Assembly: GCF_009208565.1 (NCBI RefSeq)
Contig: NZ_WFLK01000001.1
Coordinates: 558,001 to 622,000 of the forward strand
Length of the DNA: 64,000 nucleotides
Direction: 5' to 3'
Origin: Janthinobacterium aquaticum
Lineage (GTDB): Bacteria > Pseudomonadota > Gammaproteobacteria > Burkholderiales > Burkholderiaceae_D
The translations under genes were made by a program, and so were the position numbers. The notes under the pieces were generated by a model. It saw nothing but the letters and a program-made list of their open reading frames with translations. It searched no databases and was not told where the DNA came from. Positions within the stretch are counted from its first letter, which is position 1. Every line of letters starts with the position of its first letter. Below are positions 44,442 through 54,765 of the stretch, one piece after another.

Positions 44442-45533
44442 TCACGCATCGCTGACCGGCACGCGCGGCGCCAGCGCACACATCAGCTCGTAGCCGATGG
44501 TGCCGGCCGCCAGCGCCACCTCATCGATCGGCAAGCCCTGCCCCCACAGCGTGACTTCACTGCCCACGCCGGCATCGGGCGCATGACTGAGGTCGACCAT
44601 CAGCATATCCATCGACACGCGTCCCACCAGCCCCGTGCGCACACCATCGACCAGCACCGGCGTACCGTGCGGTGCATGGCGCGGATAACCATCGGCATAG
44701 CCGCAAGCCACCACGCCGATGCGCATGCGTGCGCCGGCCTCGAAGCAACTGCCGTAACCGACCAGCTCACCGGCTTCGATCTGCTGCACGGCGATCAGTT
44801 GGCTGCGCAGGGTCATGGTGGGCAGCAGGCCAAACTCGCCCGCCGGCACGCCATGCGCGCTGCCGGCCGGCGTGCCACCATACAGCATCACGCCCGGGCG
44901 CACCCAGTCGCTGTCGATCTCGTGCATCAGCAGGGCGGCAGAGTTGGACAGGCTGCGCGGCAGGCGCTGATTGATACTGGCCGCACCGGCTTCAAAGCGT
45001 TGCAGCTGCTGCGCCAGTGGCAGGCGTGCCGGTGCCAGCTCGTCGGCATTGGCAAAATGAGTCATCAGGGTAATGCTGGCCACCTGCGGCATGGCGCGCA
45101 GGCGGGCGTAAGCATGGGCGATGGTATCGGGCGTAAAACCGAGCCGGTTCATGCCGGTATTCATTTTCAGATGCACATCGATGGGCGCCGTTAGTTGCGC
45201 CGCCGCCAGCATGGCAAGCTGTTCTTCGCTGTGCACGCTGCCTTGCAGGCCGTGGCGCGCCATCAACTGCAGGTCGCTGGCGTCGAAAAAACCCTCGAGC
45301 ATCAGGATCGGCCGGGTCCAGCCCAATTCGCGCAGGCGCAGTGCATAATCAAACTCCACCAGCGCCAGCCCGTCGGCGTCGGCGAAACCGCGCACGGCGC
45401 GCGCCAGTCCATGTCCGTAGGCATCGGCCTTGACCACCGCCCAGACCCTGGCGCCGCGCGCGCATTCGCGGGCGCGCGCCAGATTATGTTGCATGGCATC
45501 GATATGAATATGGGCAAACAGGGGCCGCGGCAT
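44442..45533 (-). CDS. alr: Alanine racemase
   Basis: The 363-residue PLP enzyme interconverts L- and D-alanine for peptidoglycan. The PLP lysine is K35 in VVKADAYGHG, and the second-base tyrosine is in CGYADGYPR (about 255-263). The RVSMDMLMVDL segment is present. I start at the ATG at 45533; a TTG eight codons upstream is possible. It is the biosynthetic/catabolic Alr; no dadA neighbour is present. Confidence 0.95.
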   Translation of the reverse strand: MPRPLFAHIHIDAMQHNLARARECARGARVWAVVKADAYGHGLARAVRGFADADGLALVEFDYALRLRELGWTRPILMLEGFFDASDLQLMARHGLQGSVHSEEQLAMLAAAQLTAPIDVHLKMNTGMNRLGFTPDTIAHAYARLRAMPQVASITLMTHFANADELAPARLPLAQQLQRFEAGAASINQRLPRSLSNSAALLMHEIDSDWVRPGVMLYGGTPAGSAHGVPAGEFGLLPTMTLRSQLIAVQQIEAGELVGYGSCFEAGARMRIGVVACGYADGYPRHAPHGTPVLVDGVRTGLVGRVSMDMLMVDLSHAPDAGVGSEVTLWGQGLPIDEVALAAGTIGYELMCALAPRVPVSDA

Positions 45534-45717
45534 ACACAGACTCAGGGCAAGTGGCAAAGCTGCATTTTACCGGATGCAACAGGCGGTACTGAAGGTGCCC
45601 GCCAAGTTTTACTATTTATAAAATGTACATCAACGTGTGTATTTTCTTACTTCAAATCAATTAAATGACGCTTAGATAATGCTTGAGCCAACTCGGGGGC
45701 AACATAGGCTGGCAAAC

Positions 45718-45747
45718 TTGGGGATAGTCGTTTTTTCGTGGTATAAA
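45718..45747 (+). promoter_or_regulatory. Probable sigma-70 promoter of lplT
   Basis: TTGGGG (45718-45723) and TATAAA (45742-45747) are 18 bases apart, 31 bases before the lplT start. The flanking 160 bases are AT-rich and hold nothing else recognisable. Confidence 0.5.
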
Positions 45748-45778
45748 GCAAGCCAGATATGATTTCAGGCAATCCAGA

Positions 45779-47041
45779 ATGAATCGTGGTTTTTATACCA
45801 TCATGGCAGCGCAGTTCTTTTCGTCGCTGGCCGATAACGCCCTTTTTTTTGTCGCCGTTGATTTATTGGTGTCCATGAAGTCCCCAGCGTGGATTACCCC
45901 GCTGCTAAAACTCTCATTTGTCCTCTTTTACGTGCTGTTGGCAGCTTTTGTTGGCGCTTTCGCCGATTCCTTGCCAAAGGGCAAGGTCATGTTCATTGCC
46001 AACACCGTTAAAATCTTCGGCTGTGCCCTGGTTTTCTTCCATGTTCATCCGCTGCTGGCCTATGCCGTGGTCGGTTTTGGCGCGGCCGTGTACTCGCCAG
46101 CCAAGTACGGCATCCTGACCGAACTTTTGCCCCCCGAGAAACTGGTGGCAGCCAATGGCTGGATCGAAGGACTAACCGTCAGCTCGATTATCCTCGGTAC
46201 GGTGATGGGCGGTGCGCTGGTCAGCGGCCATGTGTCGGACATGCTGCTGTCAATTGACATCCCGCTGATCGACACCGGCATTACTTCCAAGTCGGAAGCG
46301 GCGCTATGCGTGGTAGTAGGTATCTATGTGATCGCCGCACTGGCCAACCTCAAGATTCCCGATACCGGCTGCGTCTACCCGCATCAGGAACGCAATCCTA
46401 TCAAACTGATCGCCGACTTTGCGAACTGCTACTCGATACTCTGGAAAGACAAGCTGGGCCAGATCACCCTGGGCGTGACTACCCTGTTCTGGGGCGCCGG
46501 CGCCACCTTGCAGCTGATCGTGCTGGAGTGGGCCAAGCAATCACTGCATATGCCATTCGACAAAGCGACCAGCCTGGTGGGCGTGGTAGCCATCGGTGTA
46601 GCGCTCGGCGCGGTAGCGTCGGCACGCTTTATTCCGCTGCGCAAATCGCTGACCGTCATTCCACTGGGCATCATCATGGGTATTATCGTGATGATGATGA
46701 CGCAAGTGCACTCTGTCTGGGTTGCCTATCCGCTGCTGGTGCTGATCGGTGCCCTGTCCGGCTTTTTCGTGGTGCCGATGAACGCCCTGCTGCAGCACCG
46801 CGGTCACGTACTGATGAGCGCAGGCCATTCGATTGCGGTACAGAACTTCAATGAAAACCTGTCGATCCTGACCATGCTGGCCGTCTATTCGGTGATGATC
46901 CGCCTGCACCTGCCGCTCAATATCATCATTACCCTGTTCGGGCTGTTCGTGGCCGGCACCATGTTCCTGATCATGCGCCGCCATAAAATGAACCAGGCCG
47001 AGCATGACAACCTGTCGCTGATTGGCGAGCACAAGCATTAA
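45779..47041 (+). CDS. lplT: Lysophospholipid transporter LplT
   Basis: The 420-residue MFS protein matches LplT: MNRGFYTIMAAQFFSSLADNALFFVAVDLL start, AVYSPAKYGILTELLPPEKLVAANGWIE block near residues 103-130, and twelve helices. It flips lysophosphatidylethanolamine across the inner membrane for re-acylation by Aas. No aas gene follows, unlike in enterobacteria; a fused or distant acyltransferase is expected. It converges on the DUF1853 gene with a REP element between. Confidence 0.93.
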   Translation: MNRGFYTIMAAQFFSSLADNALFFVAVDLLVSMKSPAWITPLLKLSFVLFYVLLAAFVGAFADSLPKGKVMFIANTVKIFGCALVFFHVHPLLAYAVVGFGAAVYSPAKYGILTELLPPEKLVAANGWIEGLTVSSIILGTVMGGALVSGHVSDMLLSIDIPLIDTGITSKSEAALCVVVGIYVIAALANLKIPDTGCVYPHQERNPIKLIADFANCYSILWKDKLGQITLGVTTLFWGAGATLQLIVLEWAKQSLHMPFDKATSLVGVVAIGVALGAVASARFIPLRKSLTVIPLGIIMGIIVMMMTQVHSVWVAYPLLVLIGALSGFFVVPMNALLQHRGHVLMSAGHSIAVQNFNENLSILTMLAVYSVMIRLHLPLNIIITLFGLFVAGTMFLIMRRHKMNQAEHDNLSLIGEHKH

Positions 47042-47073
47042 GATCCGCTTCCGACGGGGCTTCCGACGTGGCA

Positions 47074-47156
47074 CGTAGGTCGGATTAGGCCCTTCGGGCC
47101 GTAATCCGACAATATTGTTGGCGTCAGCGGTGTTGTCGGATTACGCGATTACGCCG
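47074..47156. repeat. REP/BIME-like palindromic repeat, copy b
   Basis: The core hairpin is 47079-47110: GTCGGATTA, GGCCC, loop TTC, GGGCC, G, TAATCCGAC. It is followed by ATATTGTTGGCGTC and a second partial unit, GTCGGATTACGCGATTACG (47135-47153). The stop codon of DUF1853 (47149-47151) falls in this degenerate second unit. It lies between convergent genes. Confidence 0.88.
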
Positions 47157-48066
47157 GCAGCATCCCCGCCTGCCTCCGCTCGCCGGCGCGCTCGGCCCAG
47201 TCGTCGGGCACCACGAAACCGCGCGCCACTTCGACCTGCCAGCCGTCGACCGTTTCGACTTCGGCCACCATATAAGGCTGCGCCAGTGGCATCGCCAGTT
47301 CGCCGGCAGCCAGTACTTGCTCATCACGTCCTTTGTACGGCGCCAGCCATTGCAGGCGCGGCAGCAGCACATAGGCGCGCGCCGGCAATTGACGGGCAGT
47401 GCACCAGAATCCATGCGCATGAGCGGGCGCGATGCCGGTCATGGCTTGCACCACACCTTGCGGATAAAACAGCCAGCCCTTGACCAGCGCCTGCGCAGCC
47501 TCCACCGGTTGCGGCAGCAAGGGCTGCGCAGCCGGATGGCTGGCCAGCGCCAGCTGCTTGTCGAAGATCTTGCGCATCTTCAGGCCCAGCGCATCGGCCA
47601 GGTTGGGGCCGATCAGATGATTCAAGGCGGCATCGGGCGCGCCGTCGAGCAGATAGAATTTGGTGGCCAGTTCCCAGTGCAGCAAGTGCTCGCCCTGGCG
47701 CAGCAGGAAGTCGAACTCGCCCACCGTGTCGTTGCGGCTGGCGCGCACCTGCAGGCCGTGGGCAAATAATTGTCCGTGCTGCTCGAAATAAAAGGCCAGC
47801 AGCTTTTCAGCATAAAGGCCGAGACGCGAGTACACCTTGTCGCCAAAGGCGGCATCAAACGGCGCCGGATCGCGCTGCAGCCCTGCCAGCCAGTCGGCTA
47901 CCGCCGGCGTAACGACACCCAGGCTGGCAATGCGCCCTTGCCAGGCGGGACTATTTGCATCGAGCAGGTTGGGTGAATCGAGCAGCCAGGCCAGCGCGCG
48001 CACGCGCGGCTCGGTCAGATGGCTCCAGCGCTGTTCAAAGCGGCGCTGGAAGTTCTGCTCAGCCAT
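47149..48066 (-). CDS. DUF1853 family protein
   Basis: The 305-residue protein matches DUF1853: the RVRALAWLLDSPNLLD opening, KLLAFYFEQHGQLFAHGLQVR near 110-130, and the GEFDFLLRQGEHLLHWELATKFYLL core, whose Glu/Asp-Glu-x-Lys spacing resembles a PD-(D/E)xK nuclease-like fold. Activity is unproven. Start ATG 48066 overlaps the UDG stop by eight bases. It is the last gene of tsaB-rimI-udg-DUF1853, and its stop codon lies inside the edge of REP copy b. Confidence 0.86.
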   Translation of the reverse strand: MAEQNFQRRFEQRWSHLTEPRVRALAWLLDSPNLLDANSPAWQGRIASLGVVTPAVADWLAGLQRDPAPFDAAFGDKVYSRLGLYAEKLLAFYFEQHGQLFAHGLQVRASRNDTVGEFDFLLRQGEHLLHWELATKFYLLDGAPDAALNHLIGPNLADALGLKMRKIFDKQLALASHPAAQPLLPQPVEAAQALVKGWLFYPQGVVQAMTGIAPAHAHGFWCTARQLPARAYVLLPRLQWLAPYKGRDEQVLAAGELAMPLAQPYMVAEVETVDGWQVEVARGFVVPDDWAERAGERRQAGMLPA

Positions 48067-48925
48067 GCGTGCTTTTTGCCAGGCACAAGTCGGCCCAGGC
48101 ACGCGCCTTGGCCCGGCCGGTGTCGTCCTGCAGCAGTGCTTCAGGATGGAAGGTCGCAATCAGCGACATCGCCCCCAACTGGCGCACCTTGCCGCGTACC
48201 GGCTTTTCAGTGGGCATCATGCCTGCCGCGGCCATCGAACCGAGCGTGACAATGGTGCGCGGCTGCAGCAGCGCCAGTTCGCGCTCGAAATATGGCCGGC
48301 AGGCAGCCGATTCGGCTTGCGTCGGCAAGCGTTCCTGGCCGGCTTCATCGAGCGGCCGGCATTTGAGCAGATGCGTGACATAGGTGTCGCGCCCGGTATC
48401 GAGGTCGATGGCCTTGAGCATATTGTCGAGCAGTTTTCCCTGGTCGCCCGGCAAGGCGCGCTGTTCGCGCTCCTCAAGGCGCGACGGGCTGCTGGCCAGC
48501 ATCAGCCAGTCGGCCTGACGGTTGCCGCGCCCCATCACCACGCCCTTGCGCGACTTGCACAAGTCGCAGCGCGTGCACTTGGCCACGGCGCCAGCCAGGC
48601 TGTCCCAGTCCATGGCGGCAATCTCGGCATCGGTGACCGGCTGGGCTGCCGGCGGTGCGGGCGCGTCGTCAAACCAGGCCGTGTCTTCCGCTACAGGCAA
48701 AGCGACCGGCGCAGGCGGCACGGCGGCTGGCGCCACCACCGCTGGCGGCGGCACTGTTTCAGCAACCTCAACCACCCTGGCAATCTCTGGCATGGCCTGC
48801 ACAACAGGCACGATGGGCTCAGGCGCTGCCTCGATCACCTCCTGCAGCTCAGGCGCCGCGCCCTGGCGCAAGCGCCATAGCGGGCCGATGCCCATTTCAT
48901 CGAGAAACACGGCGCTGCGGCTCAT
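48059..48925 (-). CDS. Uracil-DNA glycosylase-like protein (Fe-S, family 4/5) with diverged motif 1
   Basis: The 288-residue protein has a proline/valine/alanine-rich N-terminal extension (about 30-100) and a UDG domain. Fe-S ligands C117, C120, C189 and C209 are conserved in spacing, and the HPE motif (260-262) is present. The first catalytic motif, normally GExPG near residue 144, reads ASSPS, so classic water activation may be lost or changed. Start ATG 48925 overlaps the rimI stop (ATGA). Uracil excision is therefore possible but not assured; a scaffold role is an alternative. Confidence 0.78.
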   Translation of the reverse strand: MSRSAVFLDEMGIGPLWRLRQGAAPELQEVIEAAPEPIVPVVQAMPEIARVVEVAETVPPPAVVAPAAVPPAPVALPVAEDTAWFDDAPAPPAAQPVTDAEIAAMDWDSLAGAVAKCTRCDLCKSRKGVVMGRGNRQADWLMLASSPSRLEEREQRALPGDQGKLLDNMLKAIDLDTGRDTYVTHLLKCRPLDEAGQERLPTQAESAACRPYFERELALLQPRTIVTLGSMAAAGMMPTEKPVRGKVRQLGAMSLIATFHPEALLQDDTGRAKARAWADLCLAKSTHG

Positions 48926-49410
48926 AATGGGGTTCCCAGACCAGGCTCCAGACTGAACCGCATCACAATGGCGTCCTCGCGCTGCCCATTGCTCGCAGGA
49001 TAGTAGCCCTTGCGCCGGCCGATCTGCTTGAAACCATGGCGCTGGTACAGGTCGAGCGCGCGCAGATTGGTCGGGCGCACTTCCAGCAGCATCGACTCCA
49101 TGCCGAGCTCGCGCGCGCAGGCGCAGCACTGTGCCAGCAGATGGCGGCCCAGGCCCTGCCCTTGCAGCGCGCCATCGACGGCCACATTGAGCAGATGGCC
49201 TTCATCGACTACCGGCATGACCACAAAGTAACCGAGCAAGGTGCCGTCGCTGTCGCGCAGCACGCGCGCCGGATAATTGCTTTTGAGTGAATCGGCAAAG
49301 TTGCCCAGCGTCCAGGGATGCGGATAGACGCGCAGCTCCAGCGCCAGCACCTCGTCCAGATCGGCCTCGCGCATCGGCGCCAGGCTCAGGCGCGCCAGGT
49401 CGGCTGTCAT
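48922..49410 (-). CDS. rimI: Ribosomal-protein S18 alanine N-acetyltransferase RimI
   Basis: The 162-residue GNAT protein has acetyl-CoA motif A as VAVDGALQGQGLGRHLLAQ (about residues 76-94) and the RimI-type LEVRPTNLRALDLYQRHGFKQIGRRKGYY end. It acetylates the N-terminal Ala of S18. The classical tsaB-rimI pairing supports the call. It overlaps tsaB by four bases. Confidence 0.94.
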   Translation of the reverse strand: MTADLARLSLAPMREADLDEVLALELRVYPHPWTLGNFADSLKSNYPARVLRDSDGTLLGYFVVMPVVDEGHLLNVAVDGALQGQGLGRHLLAQCCACARELGMESMLLEVRPTNLRALDLYQRHGFKQIGRRKGYYPASNGQREDAIVMRFSLEPGLGTPL

Positions 49411-50129
49411 TGCCCTGCCCCCTCAACCACCTTGGCAGCCTTGGCGGCGTTGATGACGGCGCGCTCGGCGCTGGTGTACGCAATCTTGTTGCGCAGATAC
49501 AGCGGCTGGGCTTCGGCAGCCGTCACCGTCTGGCCGGCAGCAAAGGCGCGCTGCGCCAACTGGCCGACCTGGATGGCGTGCGGCATGATGGCGGCGTCTG
49601 CCGTGGCAATGCAGGGCAAGGCAGCCAGCTCGTCGGCATAGGCGGCAAAGCCGTTGCCGCAAGCGACCACGTCGCCCTCCGGCGCCACCGCACCAGGCGC
49701 ACTGAGCACCGGCGGCAACACTGTCTGCATGGCACCGGCAAGATCGTACTGCGCCCAATACACTTCGCCCATGCGCGCATCGAGCACCGTCAGCACGCGC
49801 TGTGCGCCATGCTGTTGCTGGCAAGCGAGCGCCATGGCGTCGAGCGTCACCACCGGTACTACCGGCAAACCGGCGCCATAGGCCAGGCCCTGGGCGATGC
49901 CGCAGGCGGTACGCACGCCGGTAAACGAGCCCGGGCCGGAGCCATAGGCAATTGCATCGCAATCGGCCAGCGCAATACCGGCCTCGGCCAGCAGTTCCTG
50001 CACCAGCGGCAAGATGGCCTGGGAGTGGGTGCGCACACCCGACGATGCACGGCTCAACACGACATCGCCACGCAACAGGGCGCACGATGCCAGTTCGGAA
50101 GAAGTTTCAATAGCAAGTATGGTAGACAT
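49407..50129 (-). CDS. tsaB: tRNA threonylcarbamoyladenosine biosynthesis protein TsaB
   Basis: The 240-residue protein begins MSTILAIETSSELASCALL, the ASKHA fold start of TsaB, with GSGPGSFTGVRTACGIAQGLAYG near residues 65-87. It partners TsaD, TsaE and TsaC to make t6A37 in ANN-decoding tRNAs. Start ATG 50129; an upstream in-frame start at 50165 lacks an RBS. It heads the four-gene overlapping unit. Confidence 0.95.
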   Translation of the reverse strand: MSTILAIETSSELASCALLRGDVVLSRASSGVRTHSQAILPLVQELLAEAGIALADCDAIAYGSGPGSFTGVRTACGIAQGLAYGAGLPVVPVVTLDAMALACQQQHGAQRVLTVLDARMGEVYWAQYDLAGAMQTVLPPVLSAPGAVAPEGDVVACGNGFAAYADELAALPCIATADAAIMPHAIQVGQLAQRAFAAGQTVTAAEAQPLYLRNKIAYTSAERAVINAAKAAKVVEGAGQ

Positions 50130-50198
50130 GGCGTATTTTAACCTGTGGCGCCGCCGATGCACCAACTGCAGCCGATACTACGCCGTGGCCGGCGCAGC

Positions 50199-50204
50199 TA
50201 TAAT
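50199..50204 (+). promoter_or_regulatory. TATAAT -10 element before dapC
   Basis: A perfect TATAAT lies 37 bases before the GTG start. No good -35 is seen at 16-18 bases, so an activator or an extended element may be needed. Confidence 0.45.
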
Positions 50205-50241
50205 GTCAGGCTCGCATCCCTCCAACTGACCTGGCCTGCCC

Positions 50242-51456
50242 GTGAATCCACTTCTGTCAAAACTGCAACCCTATCCATTTGAAAAGCTGCGTCAGCTGTT
50301 TGCCGGCGTGAGCGCCAACGCTGCCTACAAGCCGATCAGCCTGGGCATGGGCGAACCGAAACACCCGACGCCGGCCTTTATCGAGCAGGCGCTGATCGAC
50401 AACATCAACGGCCTGGCCAGCTACCCGACCACCATCGGCACGCCGGCGCTGCGCGAGGCGATCGCGGGCTGGCTGCAGCGCCGCTATCAGATTCCGGCGC
50501 TCGACGCGGCCACGCAGATTTTGCCGGTCAATGGTTCGCGCGAAGCGCTGTTTGCGCTGGCGCAAACCGTGATCGACCCGGCTGCCGGTTCGCTGGTGAT
50601 CAGCCCGAACCCGTTCTACCAGATCTATGAAGGCGCCGCCTACCTGGCCGGCGCCGAGCCGTATTTTGTGAATTCCGATCCGGTCCGCAACTTCGGCTGC
50701 GACTACGACAGCGTACCTGCTTCCGTGTGGGAAAAGGTCAAGCTGTTGTTCCTGTGCTCGCCCGGCAATCCGACCGGCGCCGTACTCACCTTGACCGACT
50801 GGGAAAACCTGTTTGCGCTGTCCGAACGCTACGACTTCGTGATTGCCGCCGACGAATGCTATTCCGAGATCTACCACGGAGACACGCCGCCGCTGGGCGC
50901 GATGCAGGCAGCCCATATGCTGGGCCTGTCCAGCGTCGAGCGCCCGTATGCGCGCCTGGTGGTGTTTTCCAGCCTGTCCAAGCGCTCCAACGTGCCGGGC
51001 ATGCGCTCGGGCTTTGTGGCCGGCGACGCCGAAGTACTGAAAAAATTCCTGCTTTACCGCACCTACCACGGCGGGGCCATGAGCCCTGCCGTGCAGGCGG
51101 CCTCGGTCGCGGCCTGGAACGACGAAACCCATGTCGAAGACAATCGCGCCCAATACCGTGCCAAGTTCGACGCCATTACCCCGCTGCTGCAGACGGTAAT
51201 GGATGTCGCCTTGCCCGACGCCGGCTTTTACCTGTGGGCTGACGTCAGCCGCACCGGCCTGTCGGACACCGAGTTCGCGCAGCGCCTGTACGCCGAATAT
51301 AATGTCACCGTCCTGCCAGGAAGCTATCTGGCGCGCGACGCGCACGGCATCAATCCGGGACGCAACCGCATCCGCATGGCGCTGGTGGCCGAAACGGCCG
51401 AAGGCCTCGAGGCAGCGCAGCGCATAGTAAAATTCTGCCAGCAGCTTTCCGCATAA
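50242..51456 (+). CDS. dapC: Succinyldiaminopimelate transaminase DapC
   Basis: The 404-residue class I/II aminotransferase starts at GTG. The betaproteobacterial DapC signature [11 protein letters not shown] is near residues 15-25, [14 protein letters not shown] near 34-47, the PLP Lys is in [17 protein letters not shown], and [13 protein letters not shown] is at the C-terminus. It transfers an amino group from glutamate to N-succinyl-2-amino-6-oxopimelate. It is followed at 29 bases by dapD, the preceding enzyme of the pathway. Confidence 0.95.
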   Translation: MNPLLSKLQPYPFEKLRQLFAGVSANAAYKPISLGMGEPKHPTPAFIEQALIDNINGLASYPTTIGTPALREAIAGWLQRRYQIPALDAATQILPVNGSREALFALAQTVIDPAAGSLVISPNPFYQIYEGAAYLAGAEPYFVNSDPVRNFGCDYDSVPASVWEKVKLLFLCSPGNPTGAVLTLTDWENLFALSERYDFVIAADECYSEIYHGDTPPLGAMQAAHMLGLSSVERPYARLVVFSSLSKRSNVPGMRSGFVAGDAEVLKKFLLYRTYHGGAMSPAVQAASVAAWNDETHVEDNRAQYRAKFDAITPLLQTVMDVALPDAGFYLWADVSRTGLSDTEFAQRLYAEYNVTVLPGSYLARDAHGINPGRNRIRMALVAETAEGLEAAQRIVKFCQQLSA

Positions 51457-51485
51457 CCGTATTTCAATCCACACAAGACTTCATC

Positions 51486-52313
51486 ATGAGCCAACAACTG
51501 CAAAACATTATCGACCAGGCCTGGGAAAACCGCGCCGAGATCAATCCGGGCAACGGCGCTGCCGAACTGCGCGACGCCGTATCGCACGTGATCAACGGCC
51601 TGGACAACGGCAGCATCCGCGTTGCCGAAAAAACCAGCGGTGACTGGGTGGTCAACCAGTGGGTCAAGAAAGCCGTGCTGCTGTCGTTCCGCCTGGAAAA
51701 CAACGTCGTCATGCCGTCCGACGGCACCATGCAGTTCTACGACAAGGTACCGACCAAGTTTGCCAACTACACGCCGGAAGACTTCGCCAAAGGCGGCTTC
51801 CGCGTGGTGCCGCCGGCAGTCGCCCGCCGCGGCTCGTTTATCGCCAAGAATGTGGTGCTGATGCCGTCGTACGTCAATATCGGCGCCTACGTCGATGAAG
51901 GCGCGATGGTTGATACCTGGGCCACCGTCGGCTCCTGCGCCCAGATCGGCAAGAACGTCCACCTGTCCGGCGGCGTCGGCATCGGCGGCGTGCTCGAACC
52001 GATGCAGGCCAACCCGACCATTATCGAAGACAACTGCTTTATCGGCGCCCGCTCGGAAATCGTCGAAGGCGTGATCGTTGAAGAAAACTCGGTGATCTCG
52101 ATGGGCGTGTATATCGGCCAGTCGACCAAGATCTACGACCGCGCCACCGGCGAAGTGACCTACGGCCGCGTGCCGGCCGGCTCGGTCGTGGTATCGGGCA
52201 ACCTGCCTTCGGAAGACGGCAAGTACTCGCTGTACTGCGCCGTGATCGTCAAGCGCGTGGACGCCAAGACCCGCGCCAAGACCGGCATCAACGAACTGCT
52301 GCGCGGTATTTGA
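51486..52313 (+). CDS. dapD: 2,3,4,5-tetrahydropyridine-2,6-dicarboxylate N-succinyltransferase DapD
   Basis: The 275-residue protein is a left-handed beta-helix succinyltransferase. [38 protein letters not shown] spans about residues 103-140, with the [25 protein letters not shown] coils following. It uses succinyl-CoA. Length equals E. coli DapD (274). Operon with dapC; a terminator follows. Confidence 0.97.
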   Translation: MSQQLQNIIDQAWENRAEINPGNGAAELRDAVSHVINGLDNGSIRVAEKTSGDWVVNQWVKKAVLLSFRLENNVVMPSDGTMQFYDKVPTKFANYTPEDFAKGGFRVVPPAVARRGSFIAKNVVLMPSYVNIGAYVDEGAMVDTWATVGSCAQIGKNVHLSGGVGIGGVLEPMQANPTIIEDNCFIGARSEIVEGVIVEENSVISMGVYIGQSTKIYDRATGEVTYGRVPAGSVVVSGNLPSEDGKYSLYCAVIVKRVDAKTRAKTGINELLRGI

Positions 52314-52337
52314 TCAGGCCGGCTGCAGCGCTGAAGT

Positions 52338-52368
52338 AAAAATGTCCCGTTTATGCGGGACATTTTTT
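52338..52368 (+). terminator. Rho-independent terminator after dapD
   Basis: AAAAATGTCCCG (52338-52349) pairs with CGGGACATTTTT (52356-52367) around TTTATG, ending in a six-T run. It is 24 bases after the dapD stop. Confidence 0.93.
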
Positions 52369-52536
52369 ATTACGCATACCATGCTCGCTGGCTGTGCGAA
52401 CGTGCGCAACGGATGCTGACGAGCCACCTCCCCCCTATTGCGCCGCCAGCCTCTCTTCTGGCACAACTGAACTTGCTTGCGGCACGCACACCTTGTCTGC
52501 GGCAGACTGCTGAGCGGCACGCTGGACTGGCAACTG

Positions 52537-52959
52537 TCAGCTAACAAGACTGGACTTTACAAAAAAAGAAAAACTTTCAACATCAAATTCCGAGGGAGTA
52601 TTTATATCAAAATTATCAAATGTGTAGCCAATTTTATTAAAAACATCACTCTTGAAATCTTCTTCAGTCATATTTCTAGCCAAATCCGGATCAACCACAA
52701 CAATAATGCCCAATCCCTTCATTAGTTCTTTCGTCCTGAAATCCTGAAAGATTTCTATGCCATGATTTAACCTGGCCTCTTCCAGCGTAGACGATGCCTC
52801 AAAATAAGTTACATATAGACATATCGTAAATGTATCAAGCCCTCCTCCGAAATCTTGCCCCTTGTACGCATCATTCATGCGCTTTTTTATTAAAACAGCT
52901 ATCTTTCCAGCCACATCAGAGAACTCAGGGATAACCACAGTCGTACAGTAAAGTTTCAT
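52537..52959 (-). CDS. Low-GC orphan gene, possible immunity protein (Imm44-like)
   Basis: The 140-residue protein starts MKLYCTTVVIPEFSD, is acidic, and contains KGQDFGGGLDTFTIC and GIEIFQDFRTKELMKG. The style (small, single domain, MKLY start) recalls bacterial immunity proteins such as Imm44, but the match is from memory and weak. Base composition is strikingly AT-rich compared with neighbours, and the AT-rich stretch extends to about 53040. No toxin or transposase flanks it. It was probably gained by transfer. It converges on dapD. Confidence 0.5.
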   Translation of the reverse strand: MKLYCTTVVIPEFSDVAGKIAVLIKKRMNDAYKGQDFGGGLDTFTICLYVTYFEASSTLEEARLNHGIEIFQDFRTKELMKGLGIIVVVDPDLARNMTEEDFKSDVFNKIGYTFDNFDINTPSEFDVESFSFFVKSSLVS

Positions 52960-53141
52960 ATATAACCATTAATTAAATTTACAATTTACCGGACGGAAAT
53001 TTAATGCCATGTGAATTATTTGATTAATTTTATGCCTTATTGAAGTCCAGTTACACGTATTGAGCGACAGCGCAATGGCTTCAAGCTCGTCCTTGATGCT
53101 GCCTGCTTACCGCAGACAGCGACCGGCAAGCCCCTCCGAAG

Positions 53142-53147
53142 TATAAT
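53142..53147 (+). promoter_or_regulatory. TATAAT -10 element before the arsC-like/dapE unit
   Basis: TATAAT lies 71 bases before the ArsC-like start; no clear -35 is seen. It lies just past the AT-rich orphan-gene segment. Confidence 0.4.
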
Positions 53148-53218
53148 ACCGGGTAAATCTGCTTCTTTCCGCGAATGCAAGCACCCCGCTCAAGCCTTAC
53201 TGACACGCCTCCCACACC

Positions 53219-53572
53219 ATGACCATCACCCTCTACGGCATCCCCAACTGCGATACCGTCAAAAAAGCCCGCACCTGGCTCAGCGACCACCAGCACGACT
53301 TCACCTTTCATGACTTCAAGAAACAGGGCCTGCAACACGCCACGGTCGAGCATTGGCTGACGCAGCTGCCCTGGGATGTGCTGGTCAACAAGAAGGGCAC
53401 GACCTGGCGCGCCCTGAGCGACGAGCGCAAGGCCGGCATTGTCGATGCAGCCAGCGCGCTGGAGCTGATGCTGGAAAACCCGTCCATCATCAAGCGCCCG
53501 GTGCTCGATGTCGATGGCAGGTTCAGCGTGGCGTTTTCCGATGCGCAGTACACCACTCTTTTCGCAGGCTGA
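53219..53572 (+). CDS. ArsC/Spx-family reductase-like protein (YffB-like)
   Basis: The 117-residue protein has the ArsC-family start ITLYGIPNCDTVKKARTWL with the single Cys 11 followed by DTVKKA, and the PSIIKRPVLDVDGRFSVAF end. It is the YffB type, with glutathione-related activity proposed but no proven arsenate reduction. It is directly followed by dapE (three-base gap), the same pairing as yffB-dapE in E. coli. Confidence 0.9.
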   Translation: MTITLYGIPNCDTVKKARTWLSDHQHDFTFHDFKKQGLQHATVEHWLTQLPWDVLVNKKGTTWRALSDERKAGIVDAASALELMLENPSIIKRPVLDVDGRFSVAFSDAQYTTLFAG

Positions 53573-54712
<1,140 letters not shown>

Positions 54713-54765
54713 ATCAATACCGAGGTCCGCCATGCGGACCAGAACACCGTCTTTTCGAGAACGCC

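Noticed and set aside
52353..52544. 63-residue frame after dapD
   Set aside because: It begins inside the dapD terminator and has no family features.
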